A DNA stretch of 64,000 nt from Urechis unicinctus (lineage: Eukaryota; Annelida; Polychaeta; Xenopneusta; Urechidae): assembly GCA_034190875.2 (NCBI GenBank), contig CM067354.1, positions 74,553,466 to 74,617,465 of the forward strand, in the 5' to 3' direction. The position numbers were made by a program, and so were the translations under genes. Below are positions 39,766 through 52,287 of this stretch, in pieces; position 1 is the stretch's first letter; every line of letters starts with the position of its first letter. The notes under the pieces were generated by a model that was given only the letters and a program-made list of their open reading frames with translations, did not search any database and was not told the origin of the DNA.

Positions 39766-41319
39766 CAGTGGCAGGGGTATTGGAAGAGCGAGTATTAGAG
39801 GAGATATTGTTAAAGGGTTTAGCTGGTCATTGAATATTGCGAGGGGGAAATGCAGTAAAATATATAAAACTTGGTTAGAATAACAAGCACGATGTAATAT
39901 TCTAAGGTGATGAAAAACCATGACCTACATGTGGGGCAAGGCGGGTCACTTGGTATTTACAGCACAAGTGCCTCATGCATTTTCAGATCCGGTCATACGT
40001 ATAAAACGGCTACTCAACTATTTAGCCATGTAACCTCGATTTGCTCGGTGTATTTCGGTTTGTTATATTTCTTGAACATTTTTCCCTTAGAAAAAAAGTT
40101 TGAGCGGTTTAATTGTTTTATTTGGGTTGACGCATGAGCCAAGCGAATTCAATGAACAGTCCAAATGAAAATATAATGTCACTGAGAGAAATTGGTAATG
40201 CAACAGACAAGTGTAAAAAGAAACAAATGTAGATAATAGAACAAATGTAATAGGTTCTGTTAAGTATTGAGGTTTATTTTGAGATTAAAAGGAACTCATA
40301 ACATAATGCCCAATGTTAAACGGATACGGAGGTTAAATCACTGCACCTGCCGTAATCACTGTGAAAACACATTAACAGAAGACCTGCATGGACGTCATTT
40401 TTTTGGGATATTGCATAGCTCGGTCCTTATAATCTGATTGTGATTTTTCTTAAATAGAATGGCCGACCTGTGAGAGCCTCAATCATACCATAATTTAGCA
40501 ATGTGCATTAAAATTAACACTGCAGCAAATAACATACAAAATTCCAACTAACGTATATGTTGATGTTAATCCTCAATACCTACTTTTGATCATATATGTG
40601 AGTGGCGAATAATGTTGGAGCCGTTTGCTTGTGGCGGGCAGAAGCACAGAACTGCATACTAAAATGATTTGGGTATAGGGTACTGCAATAAGTGCTTAAA
40701 GAAGTCATCTGCCACTGGTCATAATGCATACACTTCTTGGGGTAACTTAATCTATCAAGCAATGCCAAGATCCGGCAGTGGAATTCGCAAGTGATACTTC
40801 AGAAAGTTACTTCAATGGCTTTATTTGGTATCTGCAAGAAGAATGTCCATTAATGCCTTGGTGATTTGGATATCTCTTATGCAGTAGGGATGTTAACGTC
40901 AATCGAATCAAAGAGGTAGAAAATGCAACGGATATAAAGTGCATCAAATCAAACAATTGTAAATGATAATGCGTCCTTGGATATAGGAGGCAACCACATG
41001 AACAACGTATAACCGGTTTCACATGGCTCAAAAAGATTATGTGGTGATGCTAATGATTGGATAATACAAAGTTACATATTGGGACAAAACGTCGCTCCGC
41101 GTTAAACGCTACACTGTCCCTGATATTTAGCGCAAGTAAACAAGGTCATAATTAGTGGTCATTTCTTACGACAATGATGGTTGTTTTTATGCTGATTAAA
41201 ATTTCTGATAAATACTACGGAAGCTCATTGGTGTCACGTGAACTAGGTCCGAATTAAGTTAATTATTTGGAGGCCGCCACATAACTATCTGGCTTGTCCA
41301 ACGGTAGACATACCAATAT

Positions 41320-41830
41320 GCTGCAGGTAGATGGGACCCAAGAGGTAGCAGAAGATAGCGCATCTGTGATGCGTGACGCCCTCGCTTAATTCTGGGGCAC
41401 GTTTAATTTACAGTATACACCCTTAAAGTTTCCGTTGTACGTCATGATATGACTGAAGTGGAATGGATTGGAGTCGTGTGCGTTATAAAGAAGGGGCTAA
41501 TCCACGAGGGAGCATTCCCAATTACACTGGGTCAGCAACTGTGACCTACTCATGCCATTTCTCCATTTCGTTCCAGGCATGGAAAAGCAATGTTGGAAAA
41601 CACCCTTAAGAACCCTACAGCGGTCGACGACGATTAACTGTGGCTGATTGCATTCATACGGTACCAGAGAGATCGGCTCGCCAGGAAGACTTAAATGCGC
41701 ACTATGCTAAGCTTCAGCCCAGCACAAAGAAATTGCTGAAATCTCTAACAATCTCCAATCAAAGGACGCAATTGATGCTACAATATTTTCAACACTAAAA
41801 GCAAGAAATCATCTAGCGAAGATTGTCACA
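41320..41830 (+). pseudogene. HECT-domain (G2E3-like) relic, unit C
   Basis: The most telling copy. Frame 41,342 encodes EVAEDSASVMRDALA, a stop, then FW. A different frame from 41,428 encodes VSVVRHDMTEVEWIGVV, followed by CVIKKG and then FPITLGQQL before a TGA. The RHD..E.EW..V...I.KG spacing is the most diagnostic part of this HECT-like family as I know it. In active ligases a catalytic cysteine lies further C-terminal, and I do not see that part. The frameshift between blocks and the shared TGA show that the gene was already broken before or during amplification. Confidence 0.6.
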
Positions 41831-42548
41831 CACATTAAACATATATAATACGTTTTGTTGAGTTACTGCTGACTGCGGTGGTGCCTTTATTCACGAAACA
41901 AAAACAATGTAGCAGCATATCATTTAATCAAGGCAAAAGCGTTAAACCGAAGTGTTTTATTGTTGCCATCATGTCGGTATGTGATAAAGCTTGGTATCTT
42001 TAATCCGATTTCGAAGGAATGACGGACGTAAACAGTTGATTAATTTGGCGTTAACATGATCACTTCAGGTTGCTAATAGATATTCATTACATTACAATTC
42101 CATTGACCTGCTTCTGTACATCCAGGGCAGCCATTGATATTGCCTATTTGCTACACCAAATATAGAATAGTCATTGCAGGCTGGTGGTTTATTGTCCGAA
42201 ATTGAATGCATGAAACCAATTTAAAGTATCAGAATAACATTTACAAAATGTGAAGTACTATTTATAATCTTGTAACACTATTAATAATCACACGCCTTTT
42301 ATTTCGGGCGCTTGTGAAAAGTACAAAAAATGCAAAAACTCTAGAATTACCGGTTTAGGGAACAAGTTTGTCATACTGCAAAATAGGGTCAAAATCCGTA
42401 AGCATTTGTTGTGCAAAATGTACATTATTTCGGAATGTACTACGTTGCCAGTGATTGACATTCACATAGTTTTTCATGTATAATAATTAAATTCTACTCT
42501 GCCCATCGGTTTTCTTTTGTTGCATGGTCATTTCTTAACTATTGACGT

Positions 42549-43102
42549 TTGACCAAATATATGTTTGGCCTGCTACCCCTGGCCTAACTGGCAGCACACA
42601 TACTTTTTAGCTCCCTCAGCTACTGTGGACTATGCTATCTTTTCCCGAAGCACTGCTTATAAATTTGTACCGCTGAACTAACCGGGAATCTGTTCCTGGA
42701 GTTATTTGATACCACTGGGGTGCTTAGCATCAAGCTGCCTTCTGATGTACTGAAGACTATTAAGAGCCTAGGCATCCATCAACCGCCACGTGGTACCAGA
42801 GGAGGGATCAGAAGGCAACACCTTATCACACGCGTACTATCACCGGGTCGGCTGAGCTTGTTACCCCTGGCAGGGGATCGCCTAAGGAAAGGACACCCTA
42901 AAAGAAAACTACCAGCTAACGCAACAAGCTGCGAGGACACTCCACTGAATGAGGATCCTGGCCAGTTGCTGCGCCCGTGTTCATCTGCCGCATGATGCGG
43001 TCCCTGTACCTGCAGTCAACGATGCACACGGGAGGAGAGAGTGACATTTGGCCTGCACAACCCAGCGTCACTATACTACAGTTCATCTGCAGAATAATTA
43101 AC
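42549..43102 (+). mobile_element. 5' fragment of a CR1/L2-like non-LTR retrotransposon
   Basis: This GC-richer insert contains a 91-codon open frame (42,720-42,995): LPSDVLKTIKSLGI, then PRGTRGGIRRQ. This short motif (LP..V...IKSLGI, then an Arg/Gly-rich RGxRGGxRR) is typical of the start of the long open frame in CR1- and L2-like elements of invertebrates, ahead of the endonuclease domain. No endonuclease or reverse transcriptase follows, so it is a truncated 5' piece. The flanks jump from the equivalent of 50,630 to the equivalent of 52,288 in C2, so the insert sits at a deletion of over 1 kb and looks like filler at a rearrangement. No target-site duplication is evident. Confidence 0.5.
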
Positions 43103-44283
43103 AGTGCGGATGCTGGTGTTTGATGCGATTTATTGCTGAAAAAGTAATTTATCATTGGTTGTTCGCCGGTGGTACCATAATCATCGGACAGTCGTTGTCT
43201 TTTTATTACGGTAAGTATTGTTGAAGTTTCCGAATATACAGGAGAAGACTTAAAATTATAGATATTCATCCCATTAGCTGCACAGTCAGGCATTCCAGGC
43301 CAGACCAAGCCTTTTGCTAGTGATGAATACTATACACTGATAGTTGAATGGCGGTGCTAATGTATAGCAACACATCAATCAGTCATCTTTGCAATCACTG
43401 TGAAAAGCACTTGTGGGCTGGATGGTCTAAGATATTAACATGTTGTTTTAACATCTAAGTGAAGCACCTAGGTTAATCATACATGTGAGCTGTACAATTA
43501 ATCAAAAAGTAGCCGTACGGATGTGGTTGGTGGAATTACTGAACTACATACAAAATCAACGGGCTATTGGGTTCATCAATAACAGCGAATACAAGAAATG
43601 CAATAGAACTTCATTGACCGGCCGATATCATCACAAGTGACCTTAAACATCAAGAAATGCCTGAAACCCATTAGCAGACCGGAGTGGTATTTTGAAGTGA
43701 TAATTTAAATATTCACTTGAATGAGATTATATGCGAGAATGATGTCCATTAATGTTTGGCCGCAATTTGGTTTTAGCGTCGTTACAATCAAATAGGTATG
43801 CGGCTTCAGCATATAGTTTCGTCACATTGCATCAAGCAATTAAAATGTGAAATAAAAGAGACAACCAGTGTAGTGATTAACTTGTTTCACAGCTCGTTAG
43901 GTGGGGCTCTTTCAGAAGATACAAGCATTCCGCATTGACAGCATATGAACATTGATACAAAATCTATCGTTGTTGATCATTTATCTATTACAATAGATAA
44001 CGTTAAGTACAACGAATGATAAATCAGACTGTGATTTACTAAATGCAAAGATTGAATTAAGTTGTTGCCATTTCATCAAGCGATGTTCATGCCAGGCGAA
44101 GCAAATTAACGTATTTAGGGGGACCATGTTGTCCAACCTGCATTATTCAAATCTCGCACATATATATGTCTTCTTCCAAATAATCCATCATAGTGCATCA
44201 AACAATTATCGTAGCAGTAATTGGAGAATTAACATCACCATTCTAGCATTAGTAAGCTAAAGGATCAAGACCGAATTTTAGTC

Positions 44284-44297
44284 GCTCGCATGCGAGC
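44284..44297. other. GC-rich perfect palindrome in U (C1), altered centre
   Basis: gctcgcatgcgagc: the central CG has become AT, yet the element remains a perfect palindrome. Confidence 0.85.
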
Positions 44298-45782
44298 ACA
44301 ATCGTCAGTCTGCATGGCAAAGTAAAAGTTGCTGGCTGCTTGATTCTGCAATCAAGAACCTATTCTAATGTCTGCTTGTCTGGCTGTTTCAAAAATACAA
44401 TTTAAAAAAAATAATTTGCATAAATGGTTATCAAACGTTTCTTTTCCCAAGTATGTTAAAAGTGCGCATTATCCTGCATTATTATTGTTGTGTACAGTAA
44501 CAAAAACTATCAACAAAAATAATGTTTCAGCATATAAAATTCATGTGCCTGACAAATAGTATGAAATGACAGTAATGACCGGTTTTCAAAATAATTCCGC
44601 GTTCTGTCTACCTTCAAGGACACAAAAAAACATCGATGTTTCGCCTGTCCCACATTGCCGACATGCTTAAAAGTAAGCGATATTACGGGTACCAGGAGTC
44701 ATTTTGATATCCAAGCGTTTCCACTGTAGACGACTAACTAAAGTGATATAGATAGCCTATTGGCACGGCAGTCTTGTCTCATCTCTGCATGGTGTGCCGT
44801 GAAACCCTATACTTATCTTACTTACTTCACATAGCTCCAATTGCTCCGTCGGCTTATATGTGCCATGGTAATACATCCCAGAGACCAAATATCTATTTAG
44901 TATGTAACTTTTGTTTGTTTAACAGCAATAAAGCATCAGTTTGCATGATAATTGCTGTTGGGTGAAACAAATTCTCAAACAAAATTTGCAGCAAAACATT
45001 TGCCGGTCGTTTCGCATTGACATACAAAATGCTATTAATTTGTACAGCATATAGTCTTTTTTGCACTGGCAATAGTACATAACCATATTGTGCTTAAAGT
45101 AATAGCTACCGGAACACATCAACACTTGGTCGTCACACAGCGACCTGAGACGAAATGCTGTTTATGACGAAACGTGCTGGTTGAAACAACCACCACTGCA
45201 CCTAATGTCTGCATCATTGTGGTGCTGTTGTATCATGATGCAATGTACAGCAATCGCCCAAGGCTGTTATGTCCCATGTTTAATGGATCGATAGTCAGCA
45301 GCAATTAATCTTTTGCAATGGGTAGGTATGCAAATTATATTAATTGGTTGATTTTACAGCGAGTACGTGTGTCTTGATAAAACCCATAACGCTCAATCAG
45401 CGGCATACGGAAATAGTTGGGTATGAAGACAAACAGCAACTGTGAATATAATAGCACATTCACAGATCGACGGACTTAAACATGCCAGTGGTATTATTTC
45501 CTTACAATGTGGCTCAGGTCTTTCAAAATTACACCAGTGGTCTTATACAATAATTTGACATGGCTAATATTGGTGGGAAGTTATTTGATGGTCTTTCCGT
45601 ATAAACATTGACCGACTCAAGCCTAATGATGTTTTAGACTGTACAGCAAGTCCTCGATTCGTGCGGTCATTTAATATGTATTTGCGATTCCATATGCAGT
45701 GCAAACAATGGTCCGCGGCGAAGCATAACACAAGCAGGAAAGTAATGGGTGAAAGCATACAATTTTAAATGCATTTTAAGAC

Positions 45783-46100
45783 ATGGATACCATTCGTACA
45801 CATCTGTCTTTTAACACAGTTGATGTTTCTAGGTAGAGGGAATTTAGTTGCGAGGTGAGTACAACGCTGGTGACATTAGAGATGCCTGCATTGTTGACAA
45901 ACAAGTAAGATAAATGTTTAGCCATCTAACTAAAATAAACTCTTGTCCTCATAGAGCTCTTTGTGTCTGTGTGCTTCCTTTGTTGCTTGGGCCAGGCCTG
46001 CATCTATCCTTTCATAAATTATATCCGTCCATCCCATCTGTCCTTGTTATTGCAACCAGAACATGAAGTTACCTATGTGATTGCTAACCACGAGCAATGA
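45783..46100 (+). pseudogene. Two-exon spliced gene relic, acceptor lost (C2)
   Basis: The donor is intact and closer to consensus (gcgag|gtgagt at 45,855). The acceptor AG has become TG (tttgttg|cttggg), which should abolish splicing here. Exon 2 (45,996-46,100 counted to the TGA) keeps the same open frame in phase 2 as the other copies despite many substitutions. Confidence 0.45.
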
Positions 46101-46879
46101 TATAAATACATTTATTGAATCTTGACTTATCGACTTCACCAAAAATTATGCTCGATTGCTTTTGCAATCTTACCGGTGTTGTGAATCTATTCAACATTCT
46201 TTGAGGTAGAAGACCATTAATAAAGTCATTGCAAAGCATGTTATAGTTTTATTAAGAATAAAAGCATCTACCTGAACACATCATAGGCTGCAGGAAATAT
46301 GTAATAGGTTTGTCTTATTCAAATGAAGTCATGTGACTATGTTGTTACTATTTCTTTATACAACTGTGTGCTATAAGCAACAGCCTTTTTTAATATCCAC
46401 AATCCGTTGGCTTGTTTATGGTTTGAAAAGGGACATTCGTGTCATTTAGTGATTTTTAATACAACTTTGCAGTTGCACCATACCGGATTGCGCTCTGCAG
46501 CAACACTAATGCAGTTCATTACTGTAGCAATTTAATGTTCCAGGATGGGATACATTTATTGTGTCACGAAGGTGGAGGCCATTAAAGCCGTCGTAACAAA
46601 GTGTAATATATAGTGGTTGACGCTGTATAATGAAGCAATAATGTTCAATACCCATAGGCTAGTCAAAACGACATGGATTTCACTTTAAAGACACTGTGTT
46701 ACTTGACAAATGTGGTCTTAATGACCTGTAGCGTTTCGATGAAAGGTTACAGAATAGTGCTTTTTTCGATGACCAAATGAAGAGGAGAGTGTGATGATAT
46801 TCATTATGAACATAATGTATGAGGTTTAGGGTAGGATTGCTCCTCAATGCTCTCAACATACAATAGCTCGTTTTGTAGA

Positions 46880-47395
46880 TGAGCAAGTTTTGTCTTGCTT
46901 TGGGTTATCAATAATTTATTCCGATTACAATAGAGTAAAGCTGAATGGAAAGGGGGAGGAGTTCGTGAAGGGCTGCGACACAAACTCCGGTTATCCACGC
47001 ACACTCTCAAAATGTTGCTGTTTACCCTTTACTTTTGTATTGTACGTTCTTAAGTAGCTTCCCGTATAAAACATGAAGTATTTGTAGGCTGGTAGAATAG
47101 CCAAACACATCAAACAACGTGTGGGAATACAATGGAGATCTGTCAGATCTGGGAAAATAGAATGATGCTAACGGAAACTATGTCCTTGTGCATCTTGATG
47201 ATATCGACCACAAGGTGGTCGTTGATGGTAATGTGACTGTTATAAGCCATTGGGATATTCTTAGAAGGCTCACTGTAGCGCAAATAATCATGGCTGATGA
47301 AAGCCGCCACTGCAATGAAATTTCATTAACATAGCAGCGTTTTTGATATTTGTTTACTGCATAGATCGTACATAGCCACAAGCTTTTGGCAGAGT
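46880..47395 (+). other. C2-only insert with a clean 62-codon frame
   Basis: About 515 bases replace roughly 45 bases of A2 (12,037-12,080). From about 47,165 to the TAG at 47,339 the plus strand is open and reads NDANGNYVLVHLDDIDHKVV, and later VISHWDILRRLTVAQIIMAD. The composition (Asp, His and charged residues) looks protein-like, but I do not recognise a family. The overlapping minus-strand frame (47,178-47,381) is weaker. No terminal repeats or target duplication were seen. Confidence 0.4.
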
Positions 47396-48382
47396 TTAAA
47401 TTACTCAGCCAGCTATCCGCAACTTGTCTTGTATGGAATATTTATGCGACTCACTAGACAAATAACATGGGCACAAGTCACCTTTTAATCTTCAAAACAG
47501 TTAAACGTTCTGATGTGTGGGATAACAGCTCTGATTTCCCTTGGTACATTGGGGTTTGCTCTAAATGGCGAATATTACGAACACCCGCGCCCTATAATTT
47601 GTAAGGGTATCATAAGGACCATGAAGAAATTGCATCGCAGGTGTAACAAATTGGAAGCGGCCGCCTGGTCGCATCGTGGGAAAATCAGATTTGCTGTTCA
47701 ACAATCGATGCTGCTCTTGCAAAACAGTAGTCGTGATTGATTTGTGTTCTAGGTATTCTGGATCGTATATGTTTACGATTGATATCATTAGGTGGACAAA
47801 GTGCAGTGAACCCGTCTTATTGAACGCGAAATGATATACCACGTATAGTAAAGTAACTCAGCTGATTAACTTTGATACAATTGGGTTATAATATATTTCG
47901 TAACTGCTCAGTGAACTTAAAACCCACCCTTAAAGCTTCTTCCGCGTTGAACATTCCCTCGTTATTATTTGTAAGGATATCATAAGAACAAGAAAAAAAA
48001 ATCGCATCGCTGTTAGAATCTATTGGAAATGGATTCCCGCTCACATCATTGGAGCCATTTATGCTACAGTCGTGATATATGCCCGAGAAATATCATAGCT
48101 GGTGAGGCGAATGTTGCACTAATGCTCATTAACTATTTGACATTCTTGTAAACAGGTCCCTCTTTACATAAACAGTTGCGGGATTATAAGTTAATCCTAG
48201 AACGCGAGGAATACTGAAAAGATGCACGGAAAAATACACAACAGCGCCTGGTGGTTAACTAGTTTCTTTTATTAGATTACCATCCACGTTCTTGCAGGTG
48301 TCTGAAAACTGCAAACTGTGATAGTGCATATACACCGTTATGTTCGTATGTGTGGCTCCTTCCATATTGATCTATTCCTTAA

Positions 48383-48514
48383 TCTCTCTCTCCATCTCTC
48401 TCCCTCCTCTTTCTCTCTCCCTCGCTTTATCTCTCTCTTATTACGCTCTCTCACTCTCGTCCACTCTCGCTCTCTCTCAATGAATATCTCTCTCGTTCTC
48501 TCCCTCTTTCTCTC
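48383..48514. repeat. Short degraded CT tract (C2)
   Basis: CT-rich sequence without a long pure run, at the matching position. Unit D lacks it through a deletion at about 60,270. Confidence 0.93.
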
Positions 48515-48855
48515 AATAATAATGCTCTTTTGTCACTATCATCTACAAGTATGCGGCTATAATCTGTTTGGTGTGGTTATACTTTAATGCCGCTCCTTTT
48601 TGTGCTCTAATAAATGAAATATTGCTTCTAGTACCGATGTTCGACAAGCTGCTGTCGTAATACGGGCATTAGTAGGTTGGCGCACTTATCACAAAGGCCC
48701 CTTACTAACTTTCTCAATATGCCATAAAAGGTTATTTAGCTGGTACAAAGGTGTCTGCGTAAATTGATACGTTGGGATACATAATATCCAAGTGATGGCT
48801 ATATTAGCAATGTGATCATAATGACCGAAATAAACCGCAGTCTACATCTGTAGGT

Positions 48856-49053
48856 ATGACAATGATTCAGTTCATGGCAAATATGCACTGGTGGTTTATT
48901 TTAATCAGTTTAATCCTTGGTAGCAACTGCAGTTCGCATTTGTTTGATGGACAAGTGCTTCTTAAGATCGACATTTATCTCTCACTATTGGAAAATAATT
49001 GTGCACGAAATATTGATGCGCATGTGTTATTCTTGTGTCTGGGCCAAATATAG
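48856..49053 (+). pseudogene. Frame-conserved hydrophobic ORF relic (C2)
   Basis: 65 codons with NMHWWFILISLI intact and a 12-base gap relative to B. The frame continues to a different 3' end because of divergence. Confidence 0.35.
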
Positions 49054-50212
49054 AATGATATAAATACTATTTGCGTAGCATAGTTGCGAAAACCTGGTTG
49101 CATACATCTATATTTGCAATATAGCTAATAATAGAATTTTTACCCAGTATTCACATGAATTAATCTGTTATGGTATAAACCACCATCAACCAAGTCCGAG
49201 ATCGGGCAAAATATGAACGTTGCCTATATTGTCGCTTATCAGGTGATATTATTATAAATGGATAGATAAAGTATTCCATCATCTCGTTAAAACTTCGATT
49301 GTCGAAGAAATATTCATAAGGTACGTAACATTGTCGTGAATTATGCACTGAAAGGGTCATCTAAGTTCCTGCAGACTTTGGGTTGCCACAAAAGTCGACA
49401 GTTAACAATGCACGTCCCTTTGCTATATCCATTCACAATATTACGCACACTTTAATCACGATTGTATTGCCATTAACTGCGTCAACACAGGTCACTAATG
49501 GATATTCTCTCCGCAACGAGAGCATTTGTTTAACACAGTGCATACTAAGGGTGATTTAACTTAGGGATTAACTCAGGGAACACAGCTAATGCATATTTAG
49601 AGTCGAATACTGAAGACAATAGACAGTATTTAAGTACCTTTTTATGTGATGCGTTCCTGTCCATGGTGTCTAGTTCGTCACAATAATAGTATGCCATTGC
49701 TCATGCCTTGATGCACATATCCGTTATTATTGCCTGCGACAGCGTGAATTATCTGGATGCCCCATGCAGCAAAATTAGGTAATCATAACTTGGAAACGAT
49801 GCGTCGCTTATTTGTGATTATCAAATTCTTAACTAATCCAATGAATTTCAGTTAGGCGTTGTAACCGATATGTAACCGATATGTTACATCTCTTGAAACG
49901 ATCAAACCTGAAAATGATTTTAGTATTTGTTATGTATGGCAAAACAATCAAATATGCCATATATGATATACATATTGGGTTAATGAGGGAAGAGGGAGTC
50001 ATGGGAATAGTCTTGTTTACTTTCCATTGAGAAAATGTGTGTAATGTTTGTGGTACATGGCCAAAGCTGCCAAATCCACTCTAATTAGATTAAACAACAA
50101 CAACATGTGTAATGTTACAATACTTGATTAAGAAAACAATGCTCAATGCTTATCACGGGCATTTATAGAGTCAATGGCATTAATAATGCTACATAAATAT
50201 CGTAAATATATA

Positions 50213-50278
50213 ATGTAGTAGCAGTTATTGTCCATACATAGCTTTGAACACTGAAGGCTCAACATTGTACTCTGATCC
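50213..50278 (+). mobile_element. SINE-like insert, family 1, degraded (C2)
   Basis: Counterpart of 14,908 with an internal gap that removes most of the A box. The B-box-like and tail parts remain. Confidence 0.4.
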
Positions 50279-50430
50279 AGAAGGCCAAATGGGCATTCTG
50301 CACTGGATCGTCCGAACACTATGCAGTTCCCATTATTTAAATATACGCTCTTACAGGGCGACATCACCAGCATTATCCTGGTGCTTTCGGTTCAGCCAAG
50401 CGTCCGATTACGCATCACGCACCTTATCAC

Positions 50431-50670
50431 GTGGTCATTATGCACTTATCTATTGCATATTGGTACTACAATATTTTCAACGCTGAGAGCATTAAATGTT
50501 TTAGTGAAGATTATCACACCGCTCCAGTGATTGACATTCACATACATTTCAATGTATGGTTAGTACATTTTACTCTGCCCATCATGTTTCTTTTGTTACA
50601 TGGTCATTACATAACTATTGACATAAACATTGTTGTTAATATAATTCTATGCATCTTAAATGTTGTTTAA
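50431..50670 (+). pseudogene. Second hydrophobic relic upstream of R (C2)
   Basis: An open frame of 79 codons encodes a likely membrane segment (HFTLPIMFLLLHGHYITI) and a second hydrophobic stretch (IVVNIILCILNVV) before TAA. D (62,160-62,313) keeps the frame FILPIMFLLLHGHYPTI to the same TAA although its upstream part is broken. A (15,255-15,325) and C1 (42,480-42,549) keep shorter pieces. A proline-containing helix after a Cys- and aromatic-rich loop would suit a fifth GPCR helix, but no diagnostic motif is present. Confidence 0.3.
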
Positions 50671-50868
50671 TTTTTGAAAATGTCAAGTAAGTCAAGTAAC
50701 ACAACTAAAATAATGTTGCTGTTGCTCTGTATAGGACATTTTTAGCATGAGGTTAGACGGTGTATTCACCCATTTCTGAGTGGTGCAACAATCGGCCAGT
50801 ATTCATAAAATCATTGCGATGCAGTGTCACCTGCCGTAAATGCGTATTAATTAAACGCTTCCTGATAT

Positions 50869-50965
50869 CATGCGTCTTGGTGGACAAGTTAGTTAGGAAA
50901 CTGTGTTTTTATGAAGACGATGGCTCTGTCATTCTTCGTCGTTGTTCACGTTGATATGGTAGCAT
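50869..50965 (+). mobile_element. SINE-like insert, family 2 (C2)
   Basis: Diverged counterpart of 62,491 (ggtggacaagttagttagg). A 64-codon frame across it is fortuitous. Confidence 0.3.
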
Positions 50966-51019
50966 TTTGTAGGTAATTAACAGGCCAGTGCACTATAAAC
51001 CAAACCAGCAATGTATTAG

Positions 51020-51480
51020 CGTAATGCCGCGATATTCTTGTGTAAGGCCTTCTGAGAGTAAAATGTCTCTTAATACTGTCACTTGGTTGTTCCACATTGA
51101 ATGGGATCAATTACGTTTTGGCTTCAGTGGCGGTGAAGCTTTACAATTCATGGTTGGAGTTTGGATGTATTTGATGCATAACCACAACATGAAGGATCAC
51201 TGCAAAGTAACTTTATATATGCTGTACCAATACAACGTTCCCTAATGTTCTGAAGACAATTGCTGCTGGTGCCAATCATAATGACATTAGCCCGAGAAAT
51301 AACCATAATAGTTGGCTTTGAATTGCTTTACATGCCATGTTTTATAGCGGTTAGTACAATTTGGGCTACACTCATTTCAATCTACTTAGGTGTCGCTAAT
51401 TGTCTTTATCATCTGCATTTAGTTGTCTTTAGGGATTCTAGCCATTCTTTCAAAAGCCTATATGCTAATTTACTGCGTTA
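51020..51480 (+). pseudogene. Decayed C-terminal membrane-protein relic R (C2)
   Basis: The first part is broken by small frameshifts. From 51,260 a 73-codon frame encodes ALAREITIIV-like TLAREITIIVGFELLYM, two hydrophobic stretches, LGVANCLY, and then VVFRDSSHSFKSL before TAA, with AATAAA overlapping the stop. The order helix, basic/hydrophobic loop, helix, LG.AN motif, then FRDS..SFKSL is reminiscent of helices 6-7 and helix 8 of rhodopsin-like GPCRs, but the NPxxY motif is not recognisable (the site reads CLYHLHL). Confidence 0.42.
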
Positions 51481-51918
51481 ATAAACATGGAGCCAGCTAT
51501 AAAATGTTTTCGTTAAATAAAAATGTTTATACTGTCCAAAAACGCCATATGAGCAGACTATTCCAGCTTCATCTACACATATTGAAACGGATTGATATAC
51601 TTGGGATGCAGTCTTTCTCTTAACGTGTTTACCCCAGGTTGCGGGTGAGAAGGTTAACATCGTAATAGCCAGCGGTAAAAGATGGTGTATGTGGCGGGGG
51701 TCGTACTCGTTAATGCAATACTCACATACAGCCAAGCAATTAGTTGCTAATTGGAGATCGGTCCCGTTGGCCAACGTCAGTAACGGCAATAATTACCAGC
51801 CTTTCGCGTAATAAATGTACTTCTATCCGCTGCTGGCCTGGCTTTCTACAGTTATTGCGACGATGTAAAAAAAAGCTTTATAATCATCCCATATTATTTT
51901 ACGTCACGTTGATCTGCG

Positions 51919-52287
51919 TGTTGTGGCTATATTCTCGTGATGGCTATGTGTAGTTGTAGAAACAAGTCAACGACGTTGTAGGCGGCCGAAATATGAACTT
52001 CTCTTTATTCAGTTTAAGGTTCTTTTGATGGCTGCCGAAAGGTGTGCCTGAAGACTATTATAGGAGGAGATACCAGGAGATGCTGCTTGTTTGAGGGCTT
52101 GCTCGGGACTGTCTAAGTTGGCGGGCAGCAACTGTGTAGTTAGGGTTGAGGCTTAAAGCTTTTAATTAGTTGACCAATGAGGGCACGCGTAGCGCGTTCC
52201 TTATGGTATGAAGGTTGTAGGGTGTTAAGGAGTTGGGCTTTAAGGTTTTCTCTGCAGCCGCATATTTTAGATAAATGATCCACAACA
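51919..52287 (-). mobile_element. Solo LTR of an LTR retrotransposon
   Basis: The 369-base element begins tgttgtgg and ends ccacaaca (8-base terminal inverted repeats, TG..CA) and is flanked on both sides by tgcg (51,915-51,918 and 52,288-52,291). The matching sites in A (near 16,521) and B (near 32,886) contain a single tgcg and no insert, which gives an empty-site proof of insertion. A polyadenylation signal aataaa on the minus strand (near 52,003) suggests minus orientation, with about 80 bases of R/U5 after it. A 4-base duplication fits Gypsy or BEL/Pao families. No internal region remains, so it arose by LTR-LTR recombination. A non-autonomous DNA element is a less likely alternative. 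Confidence 0.8.
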
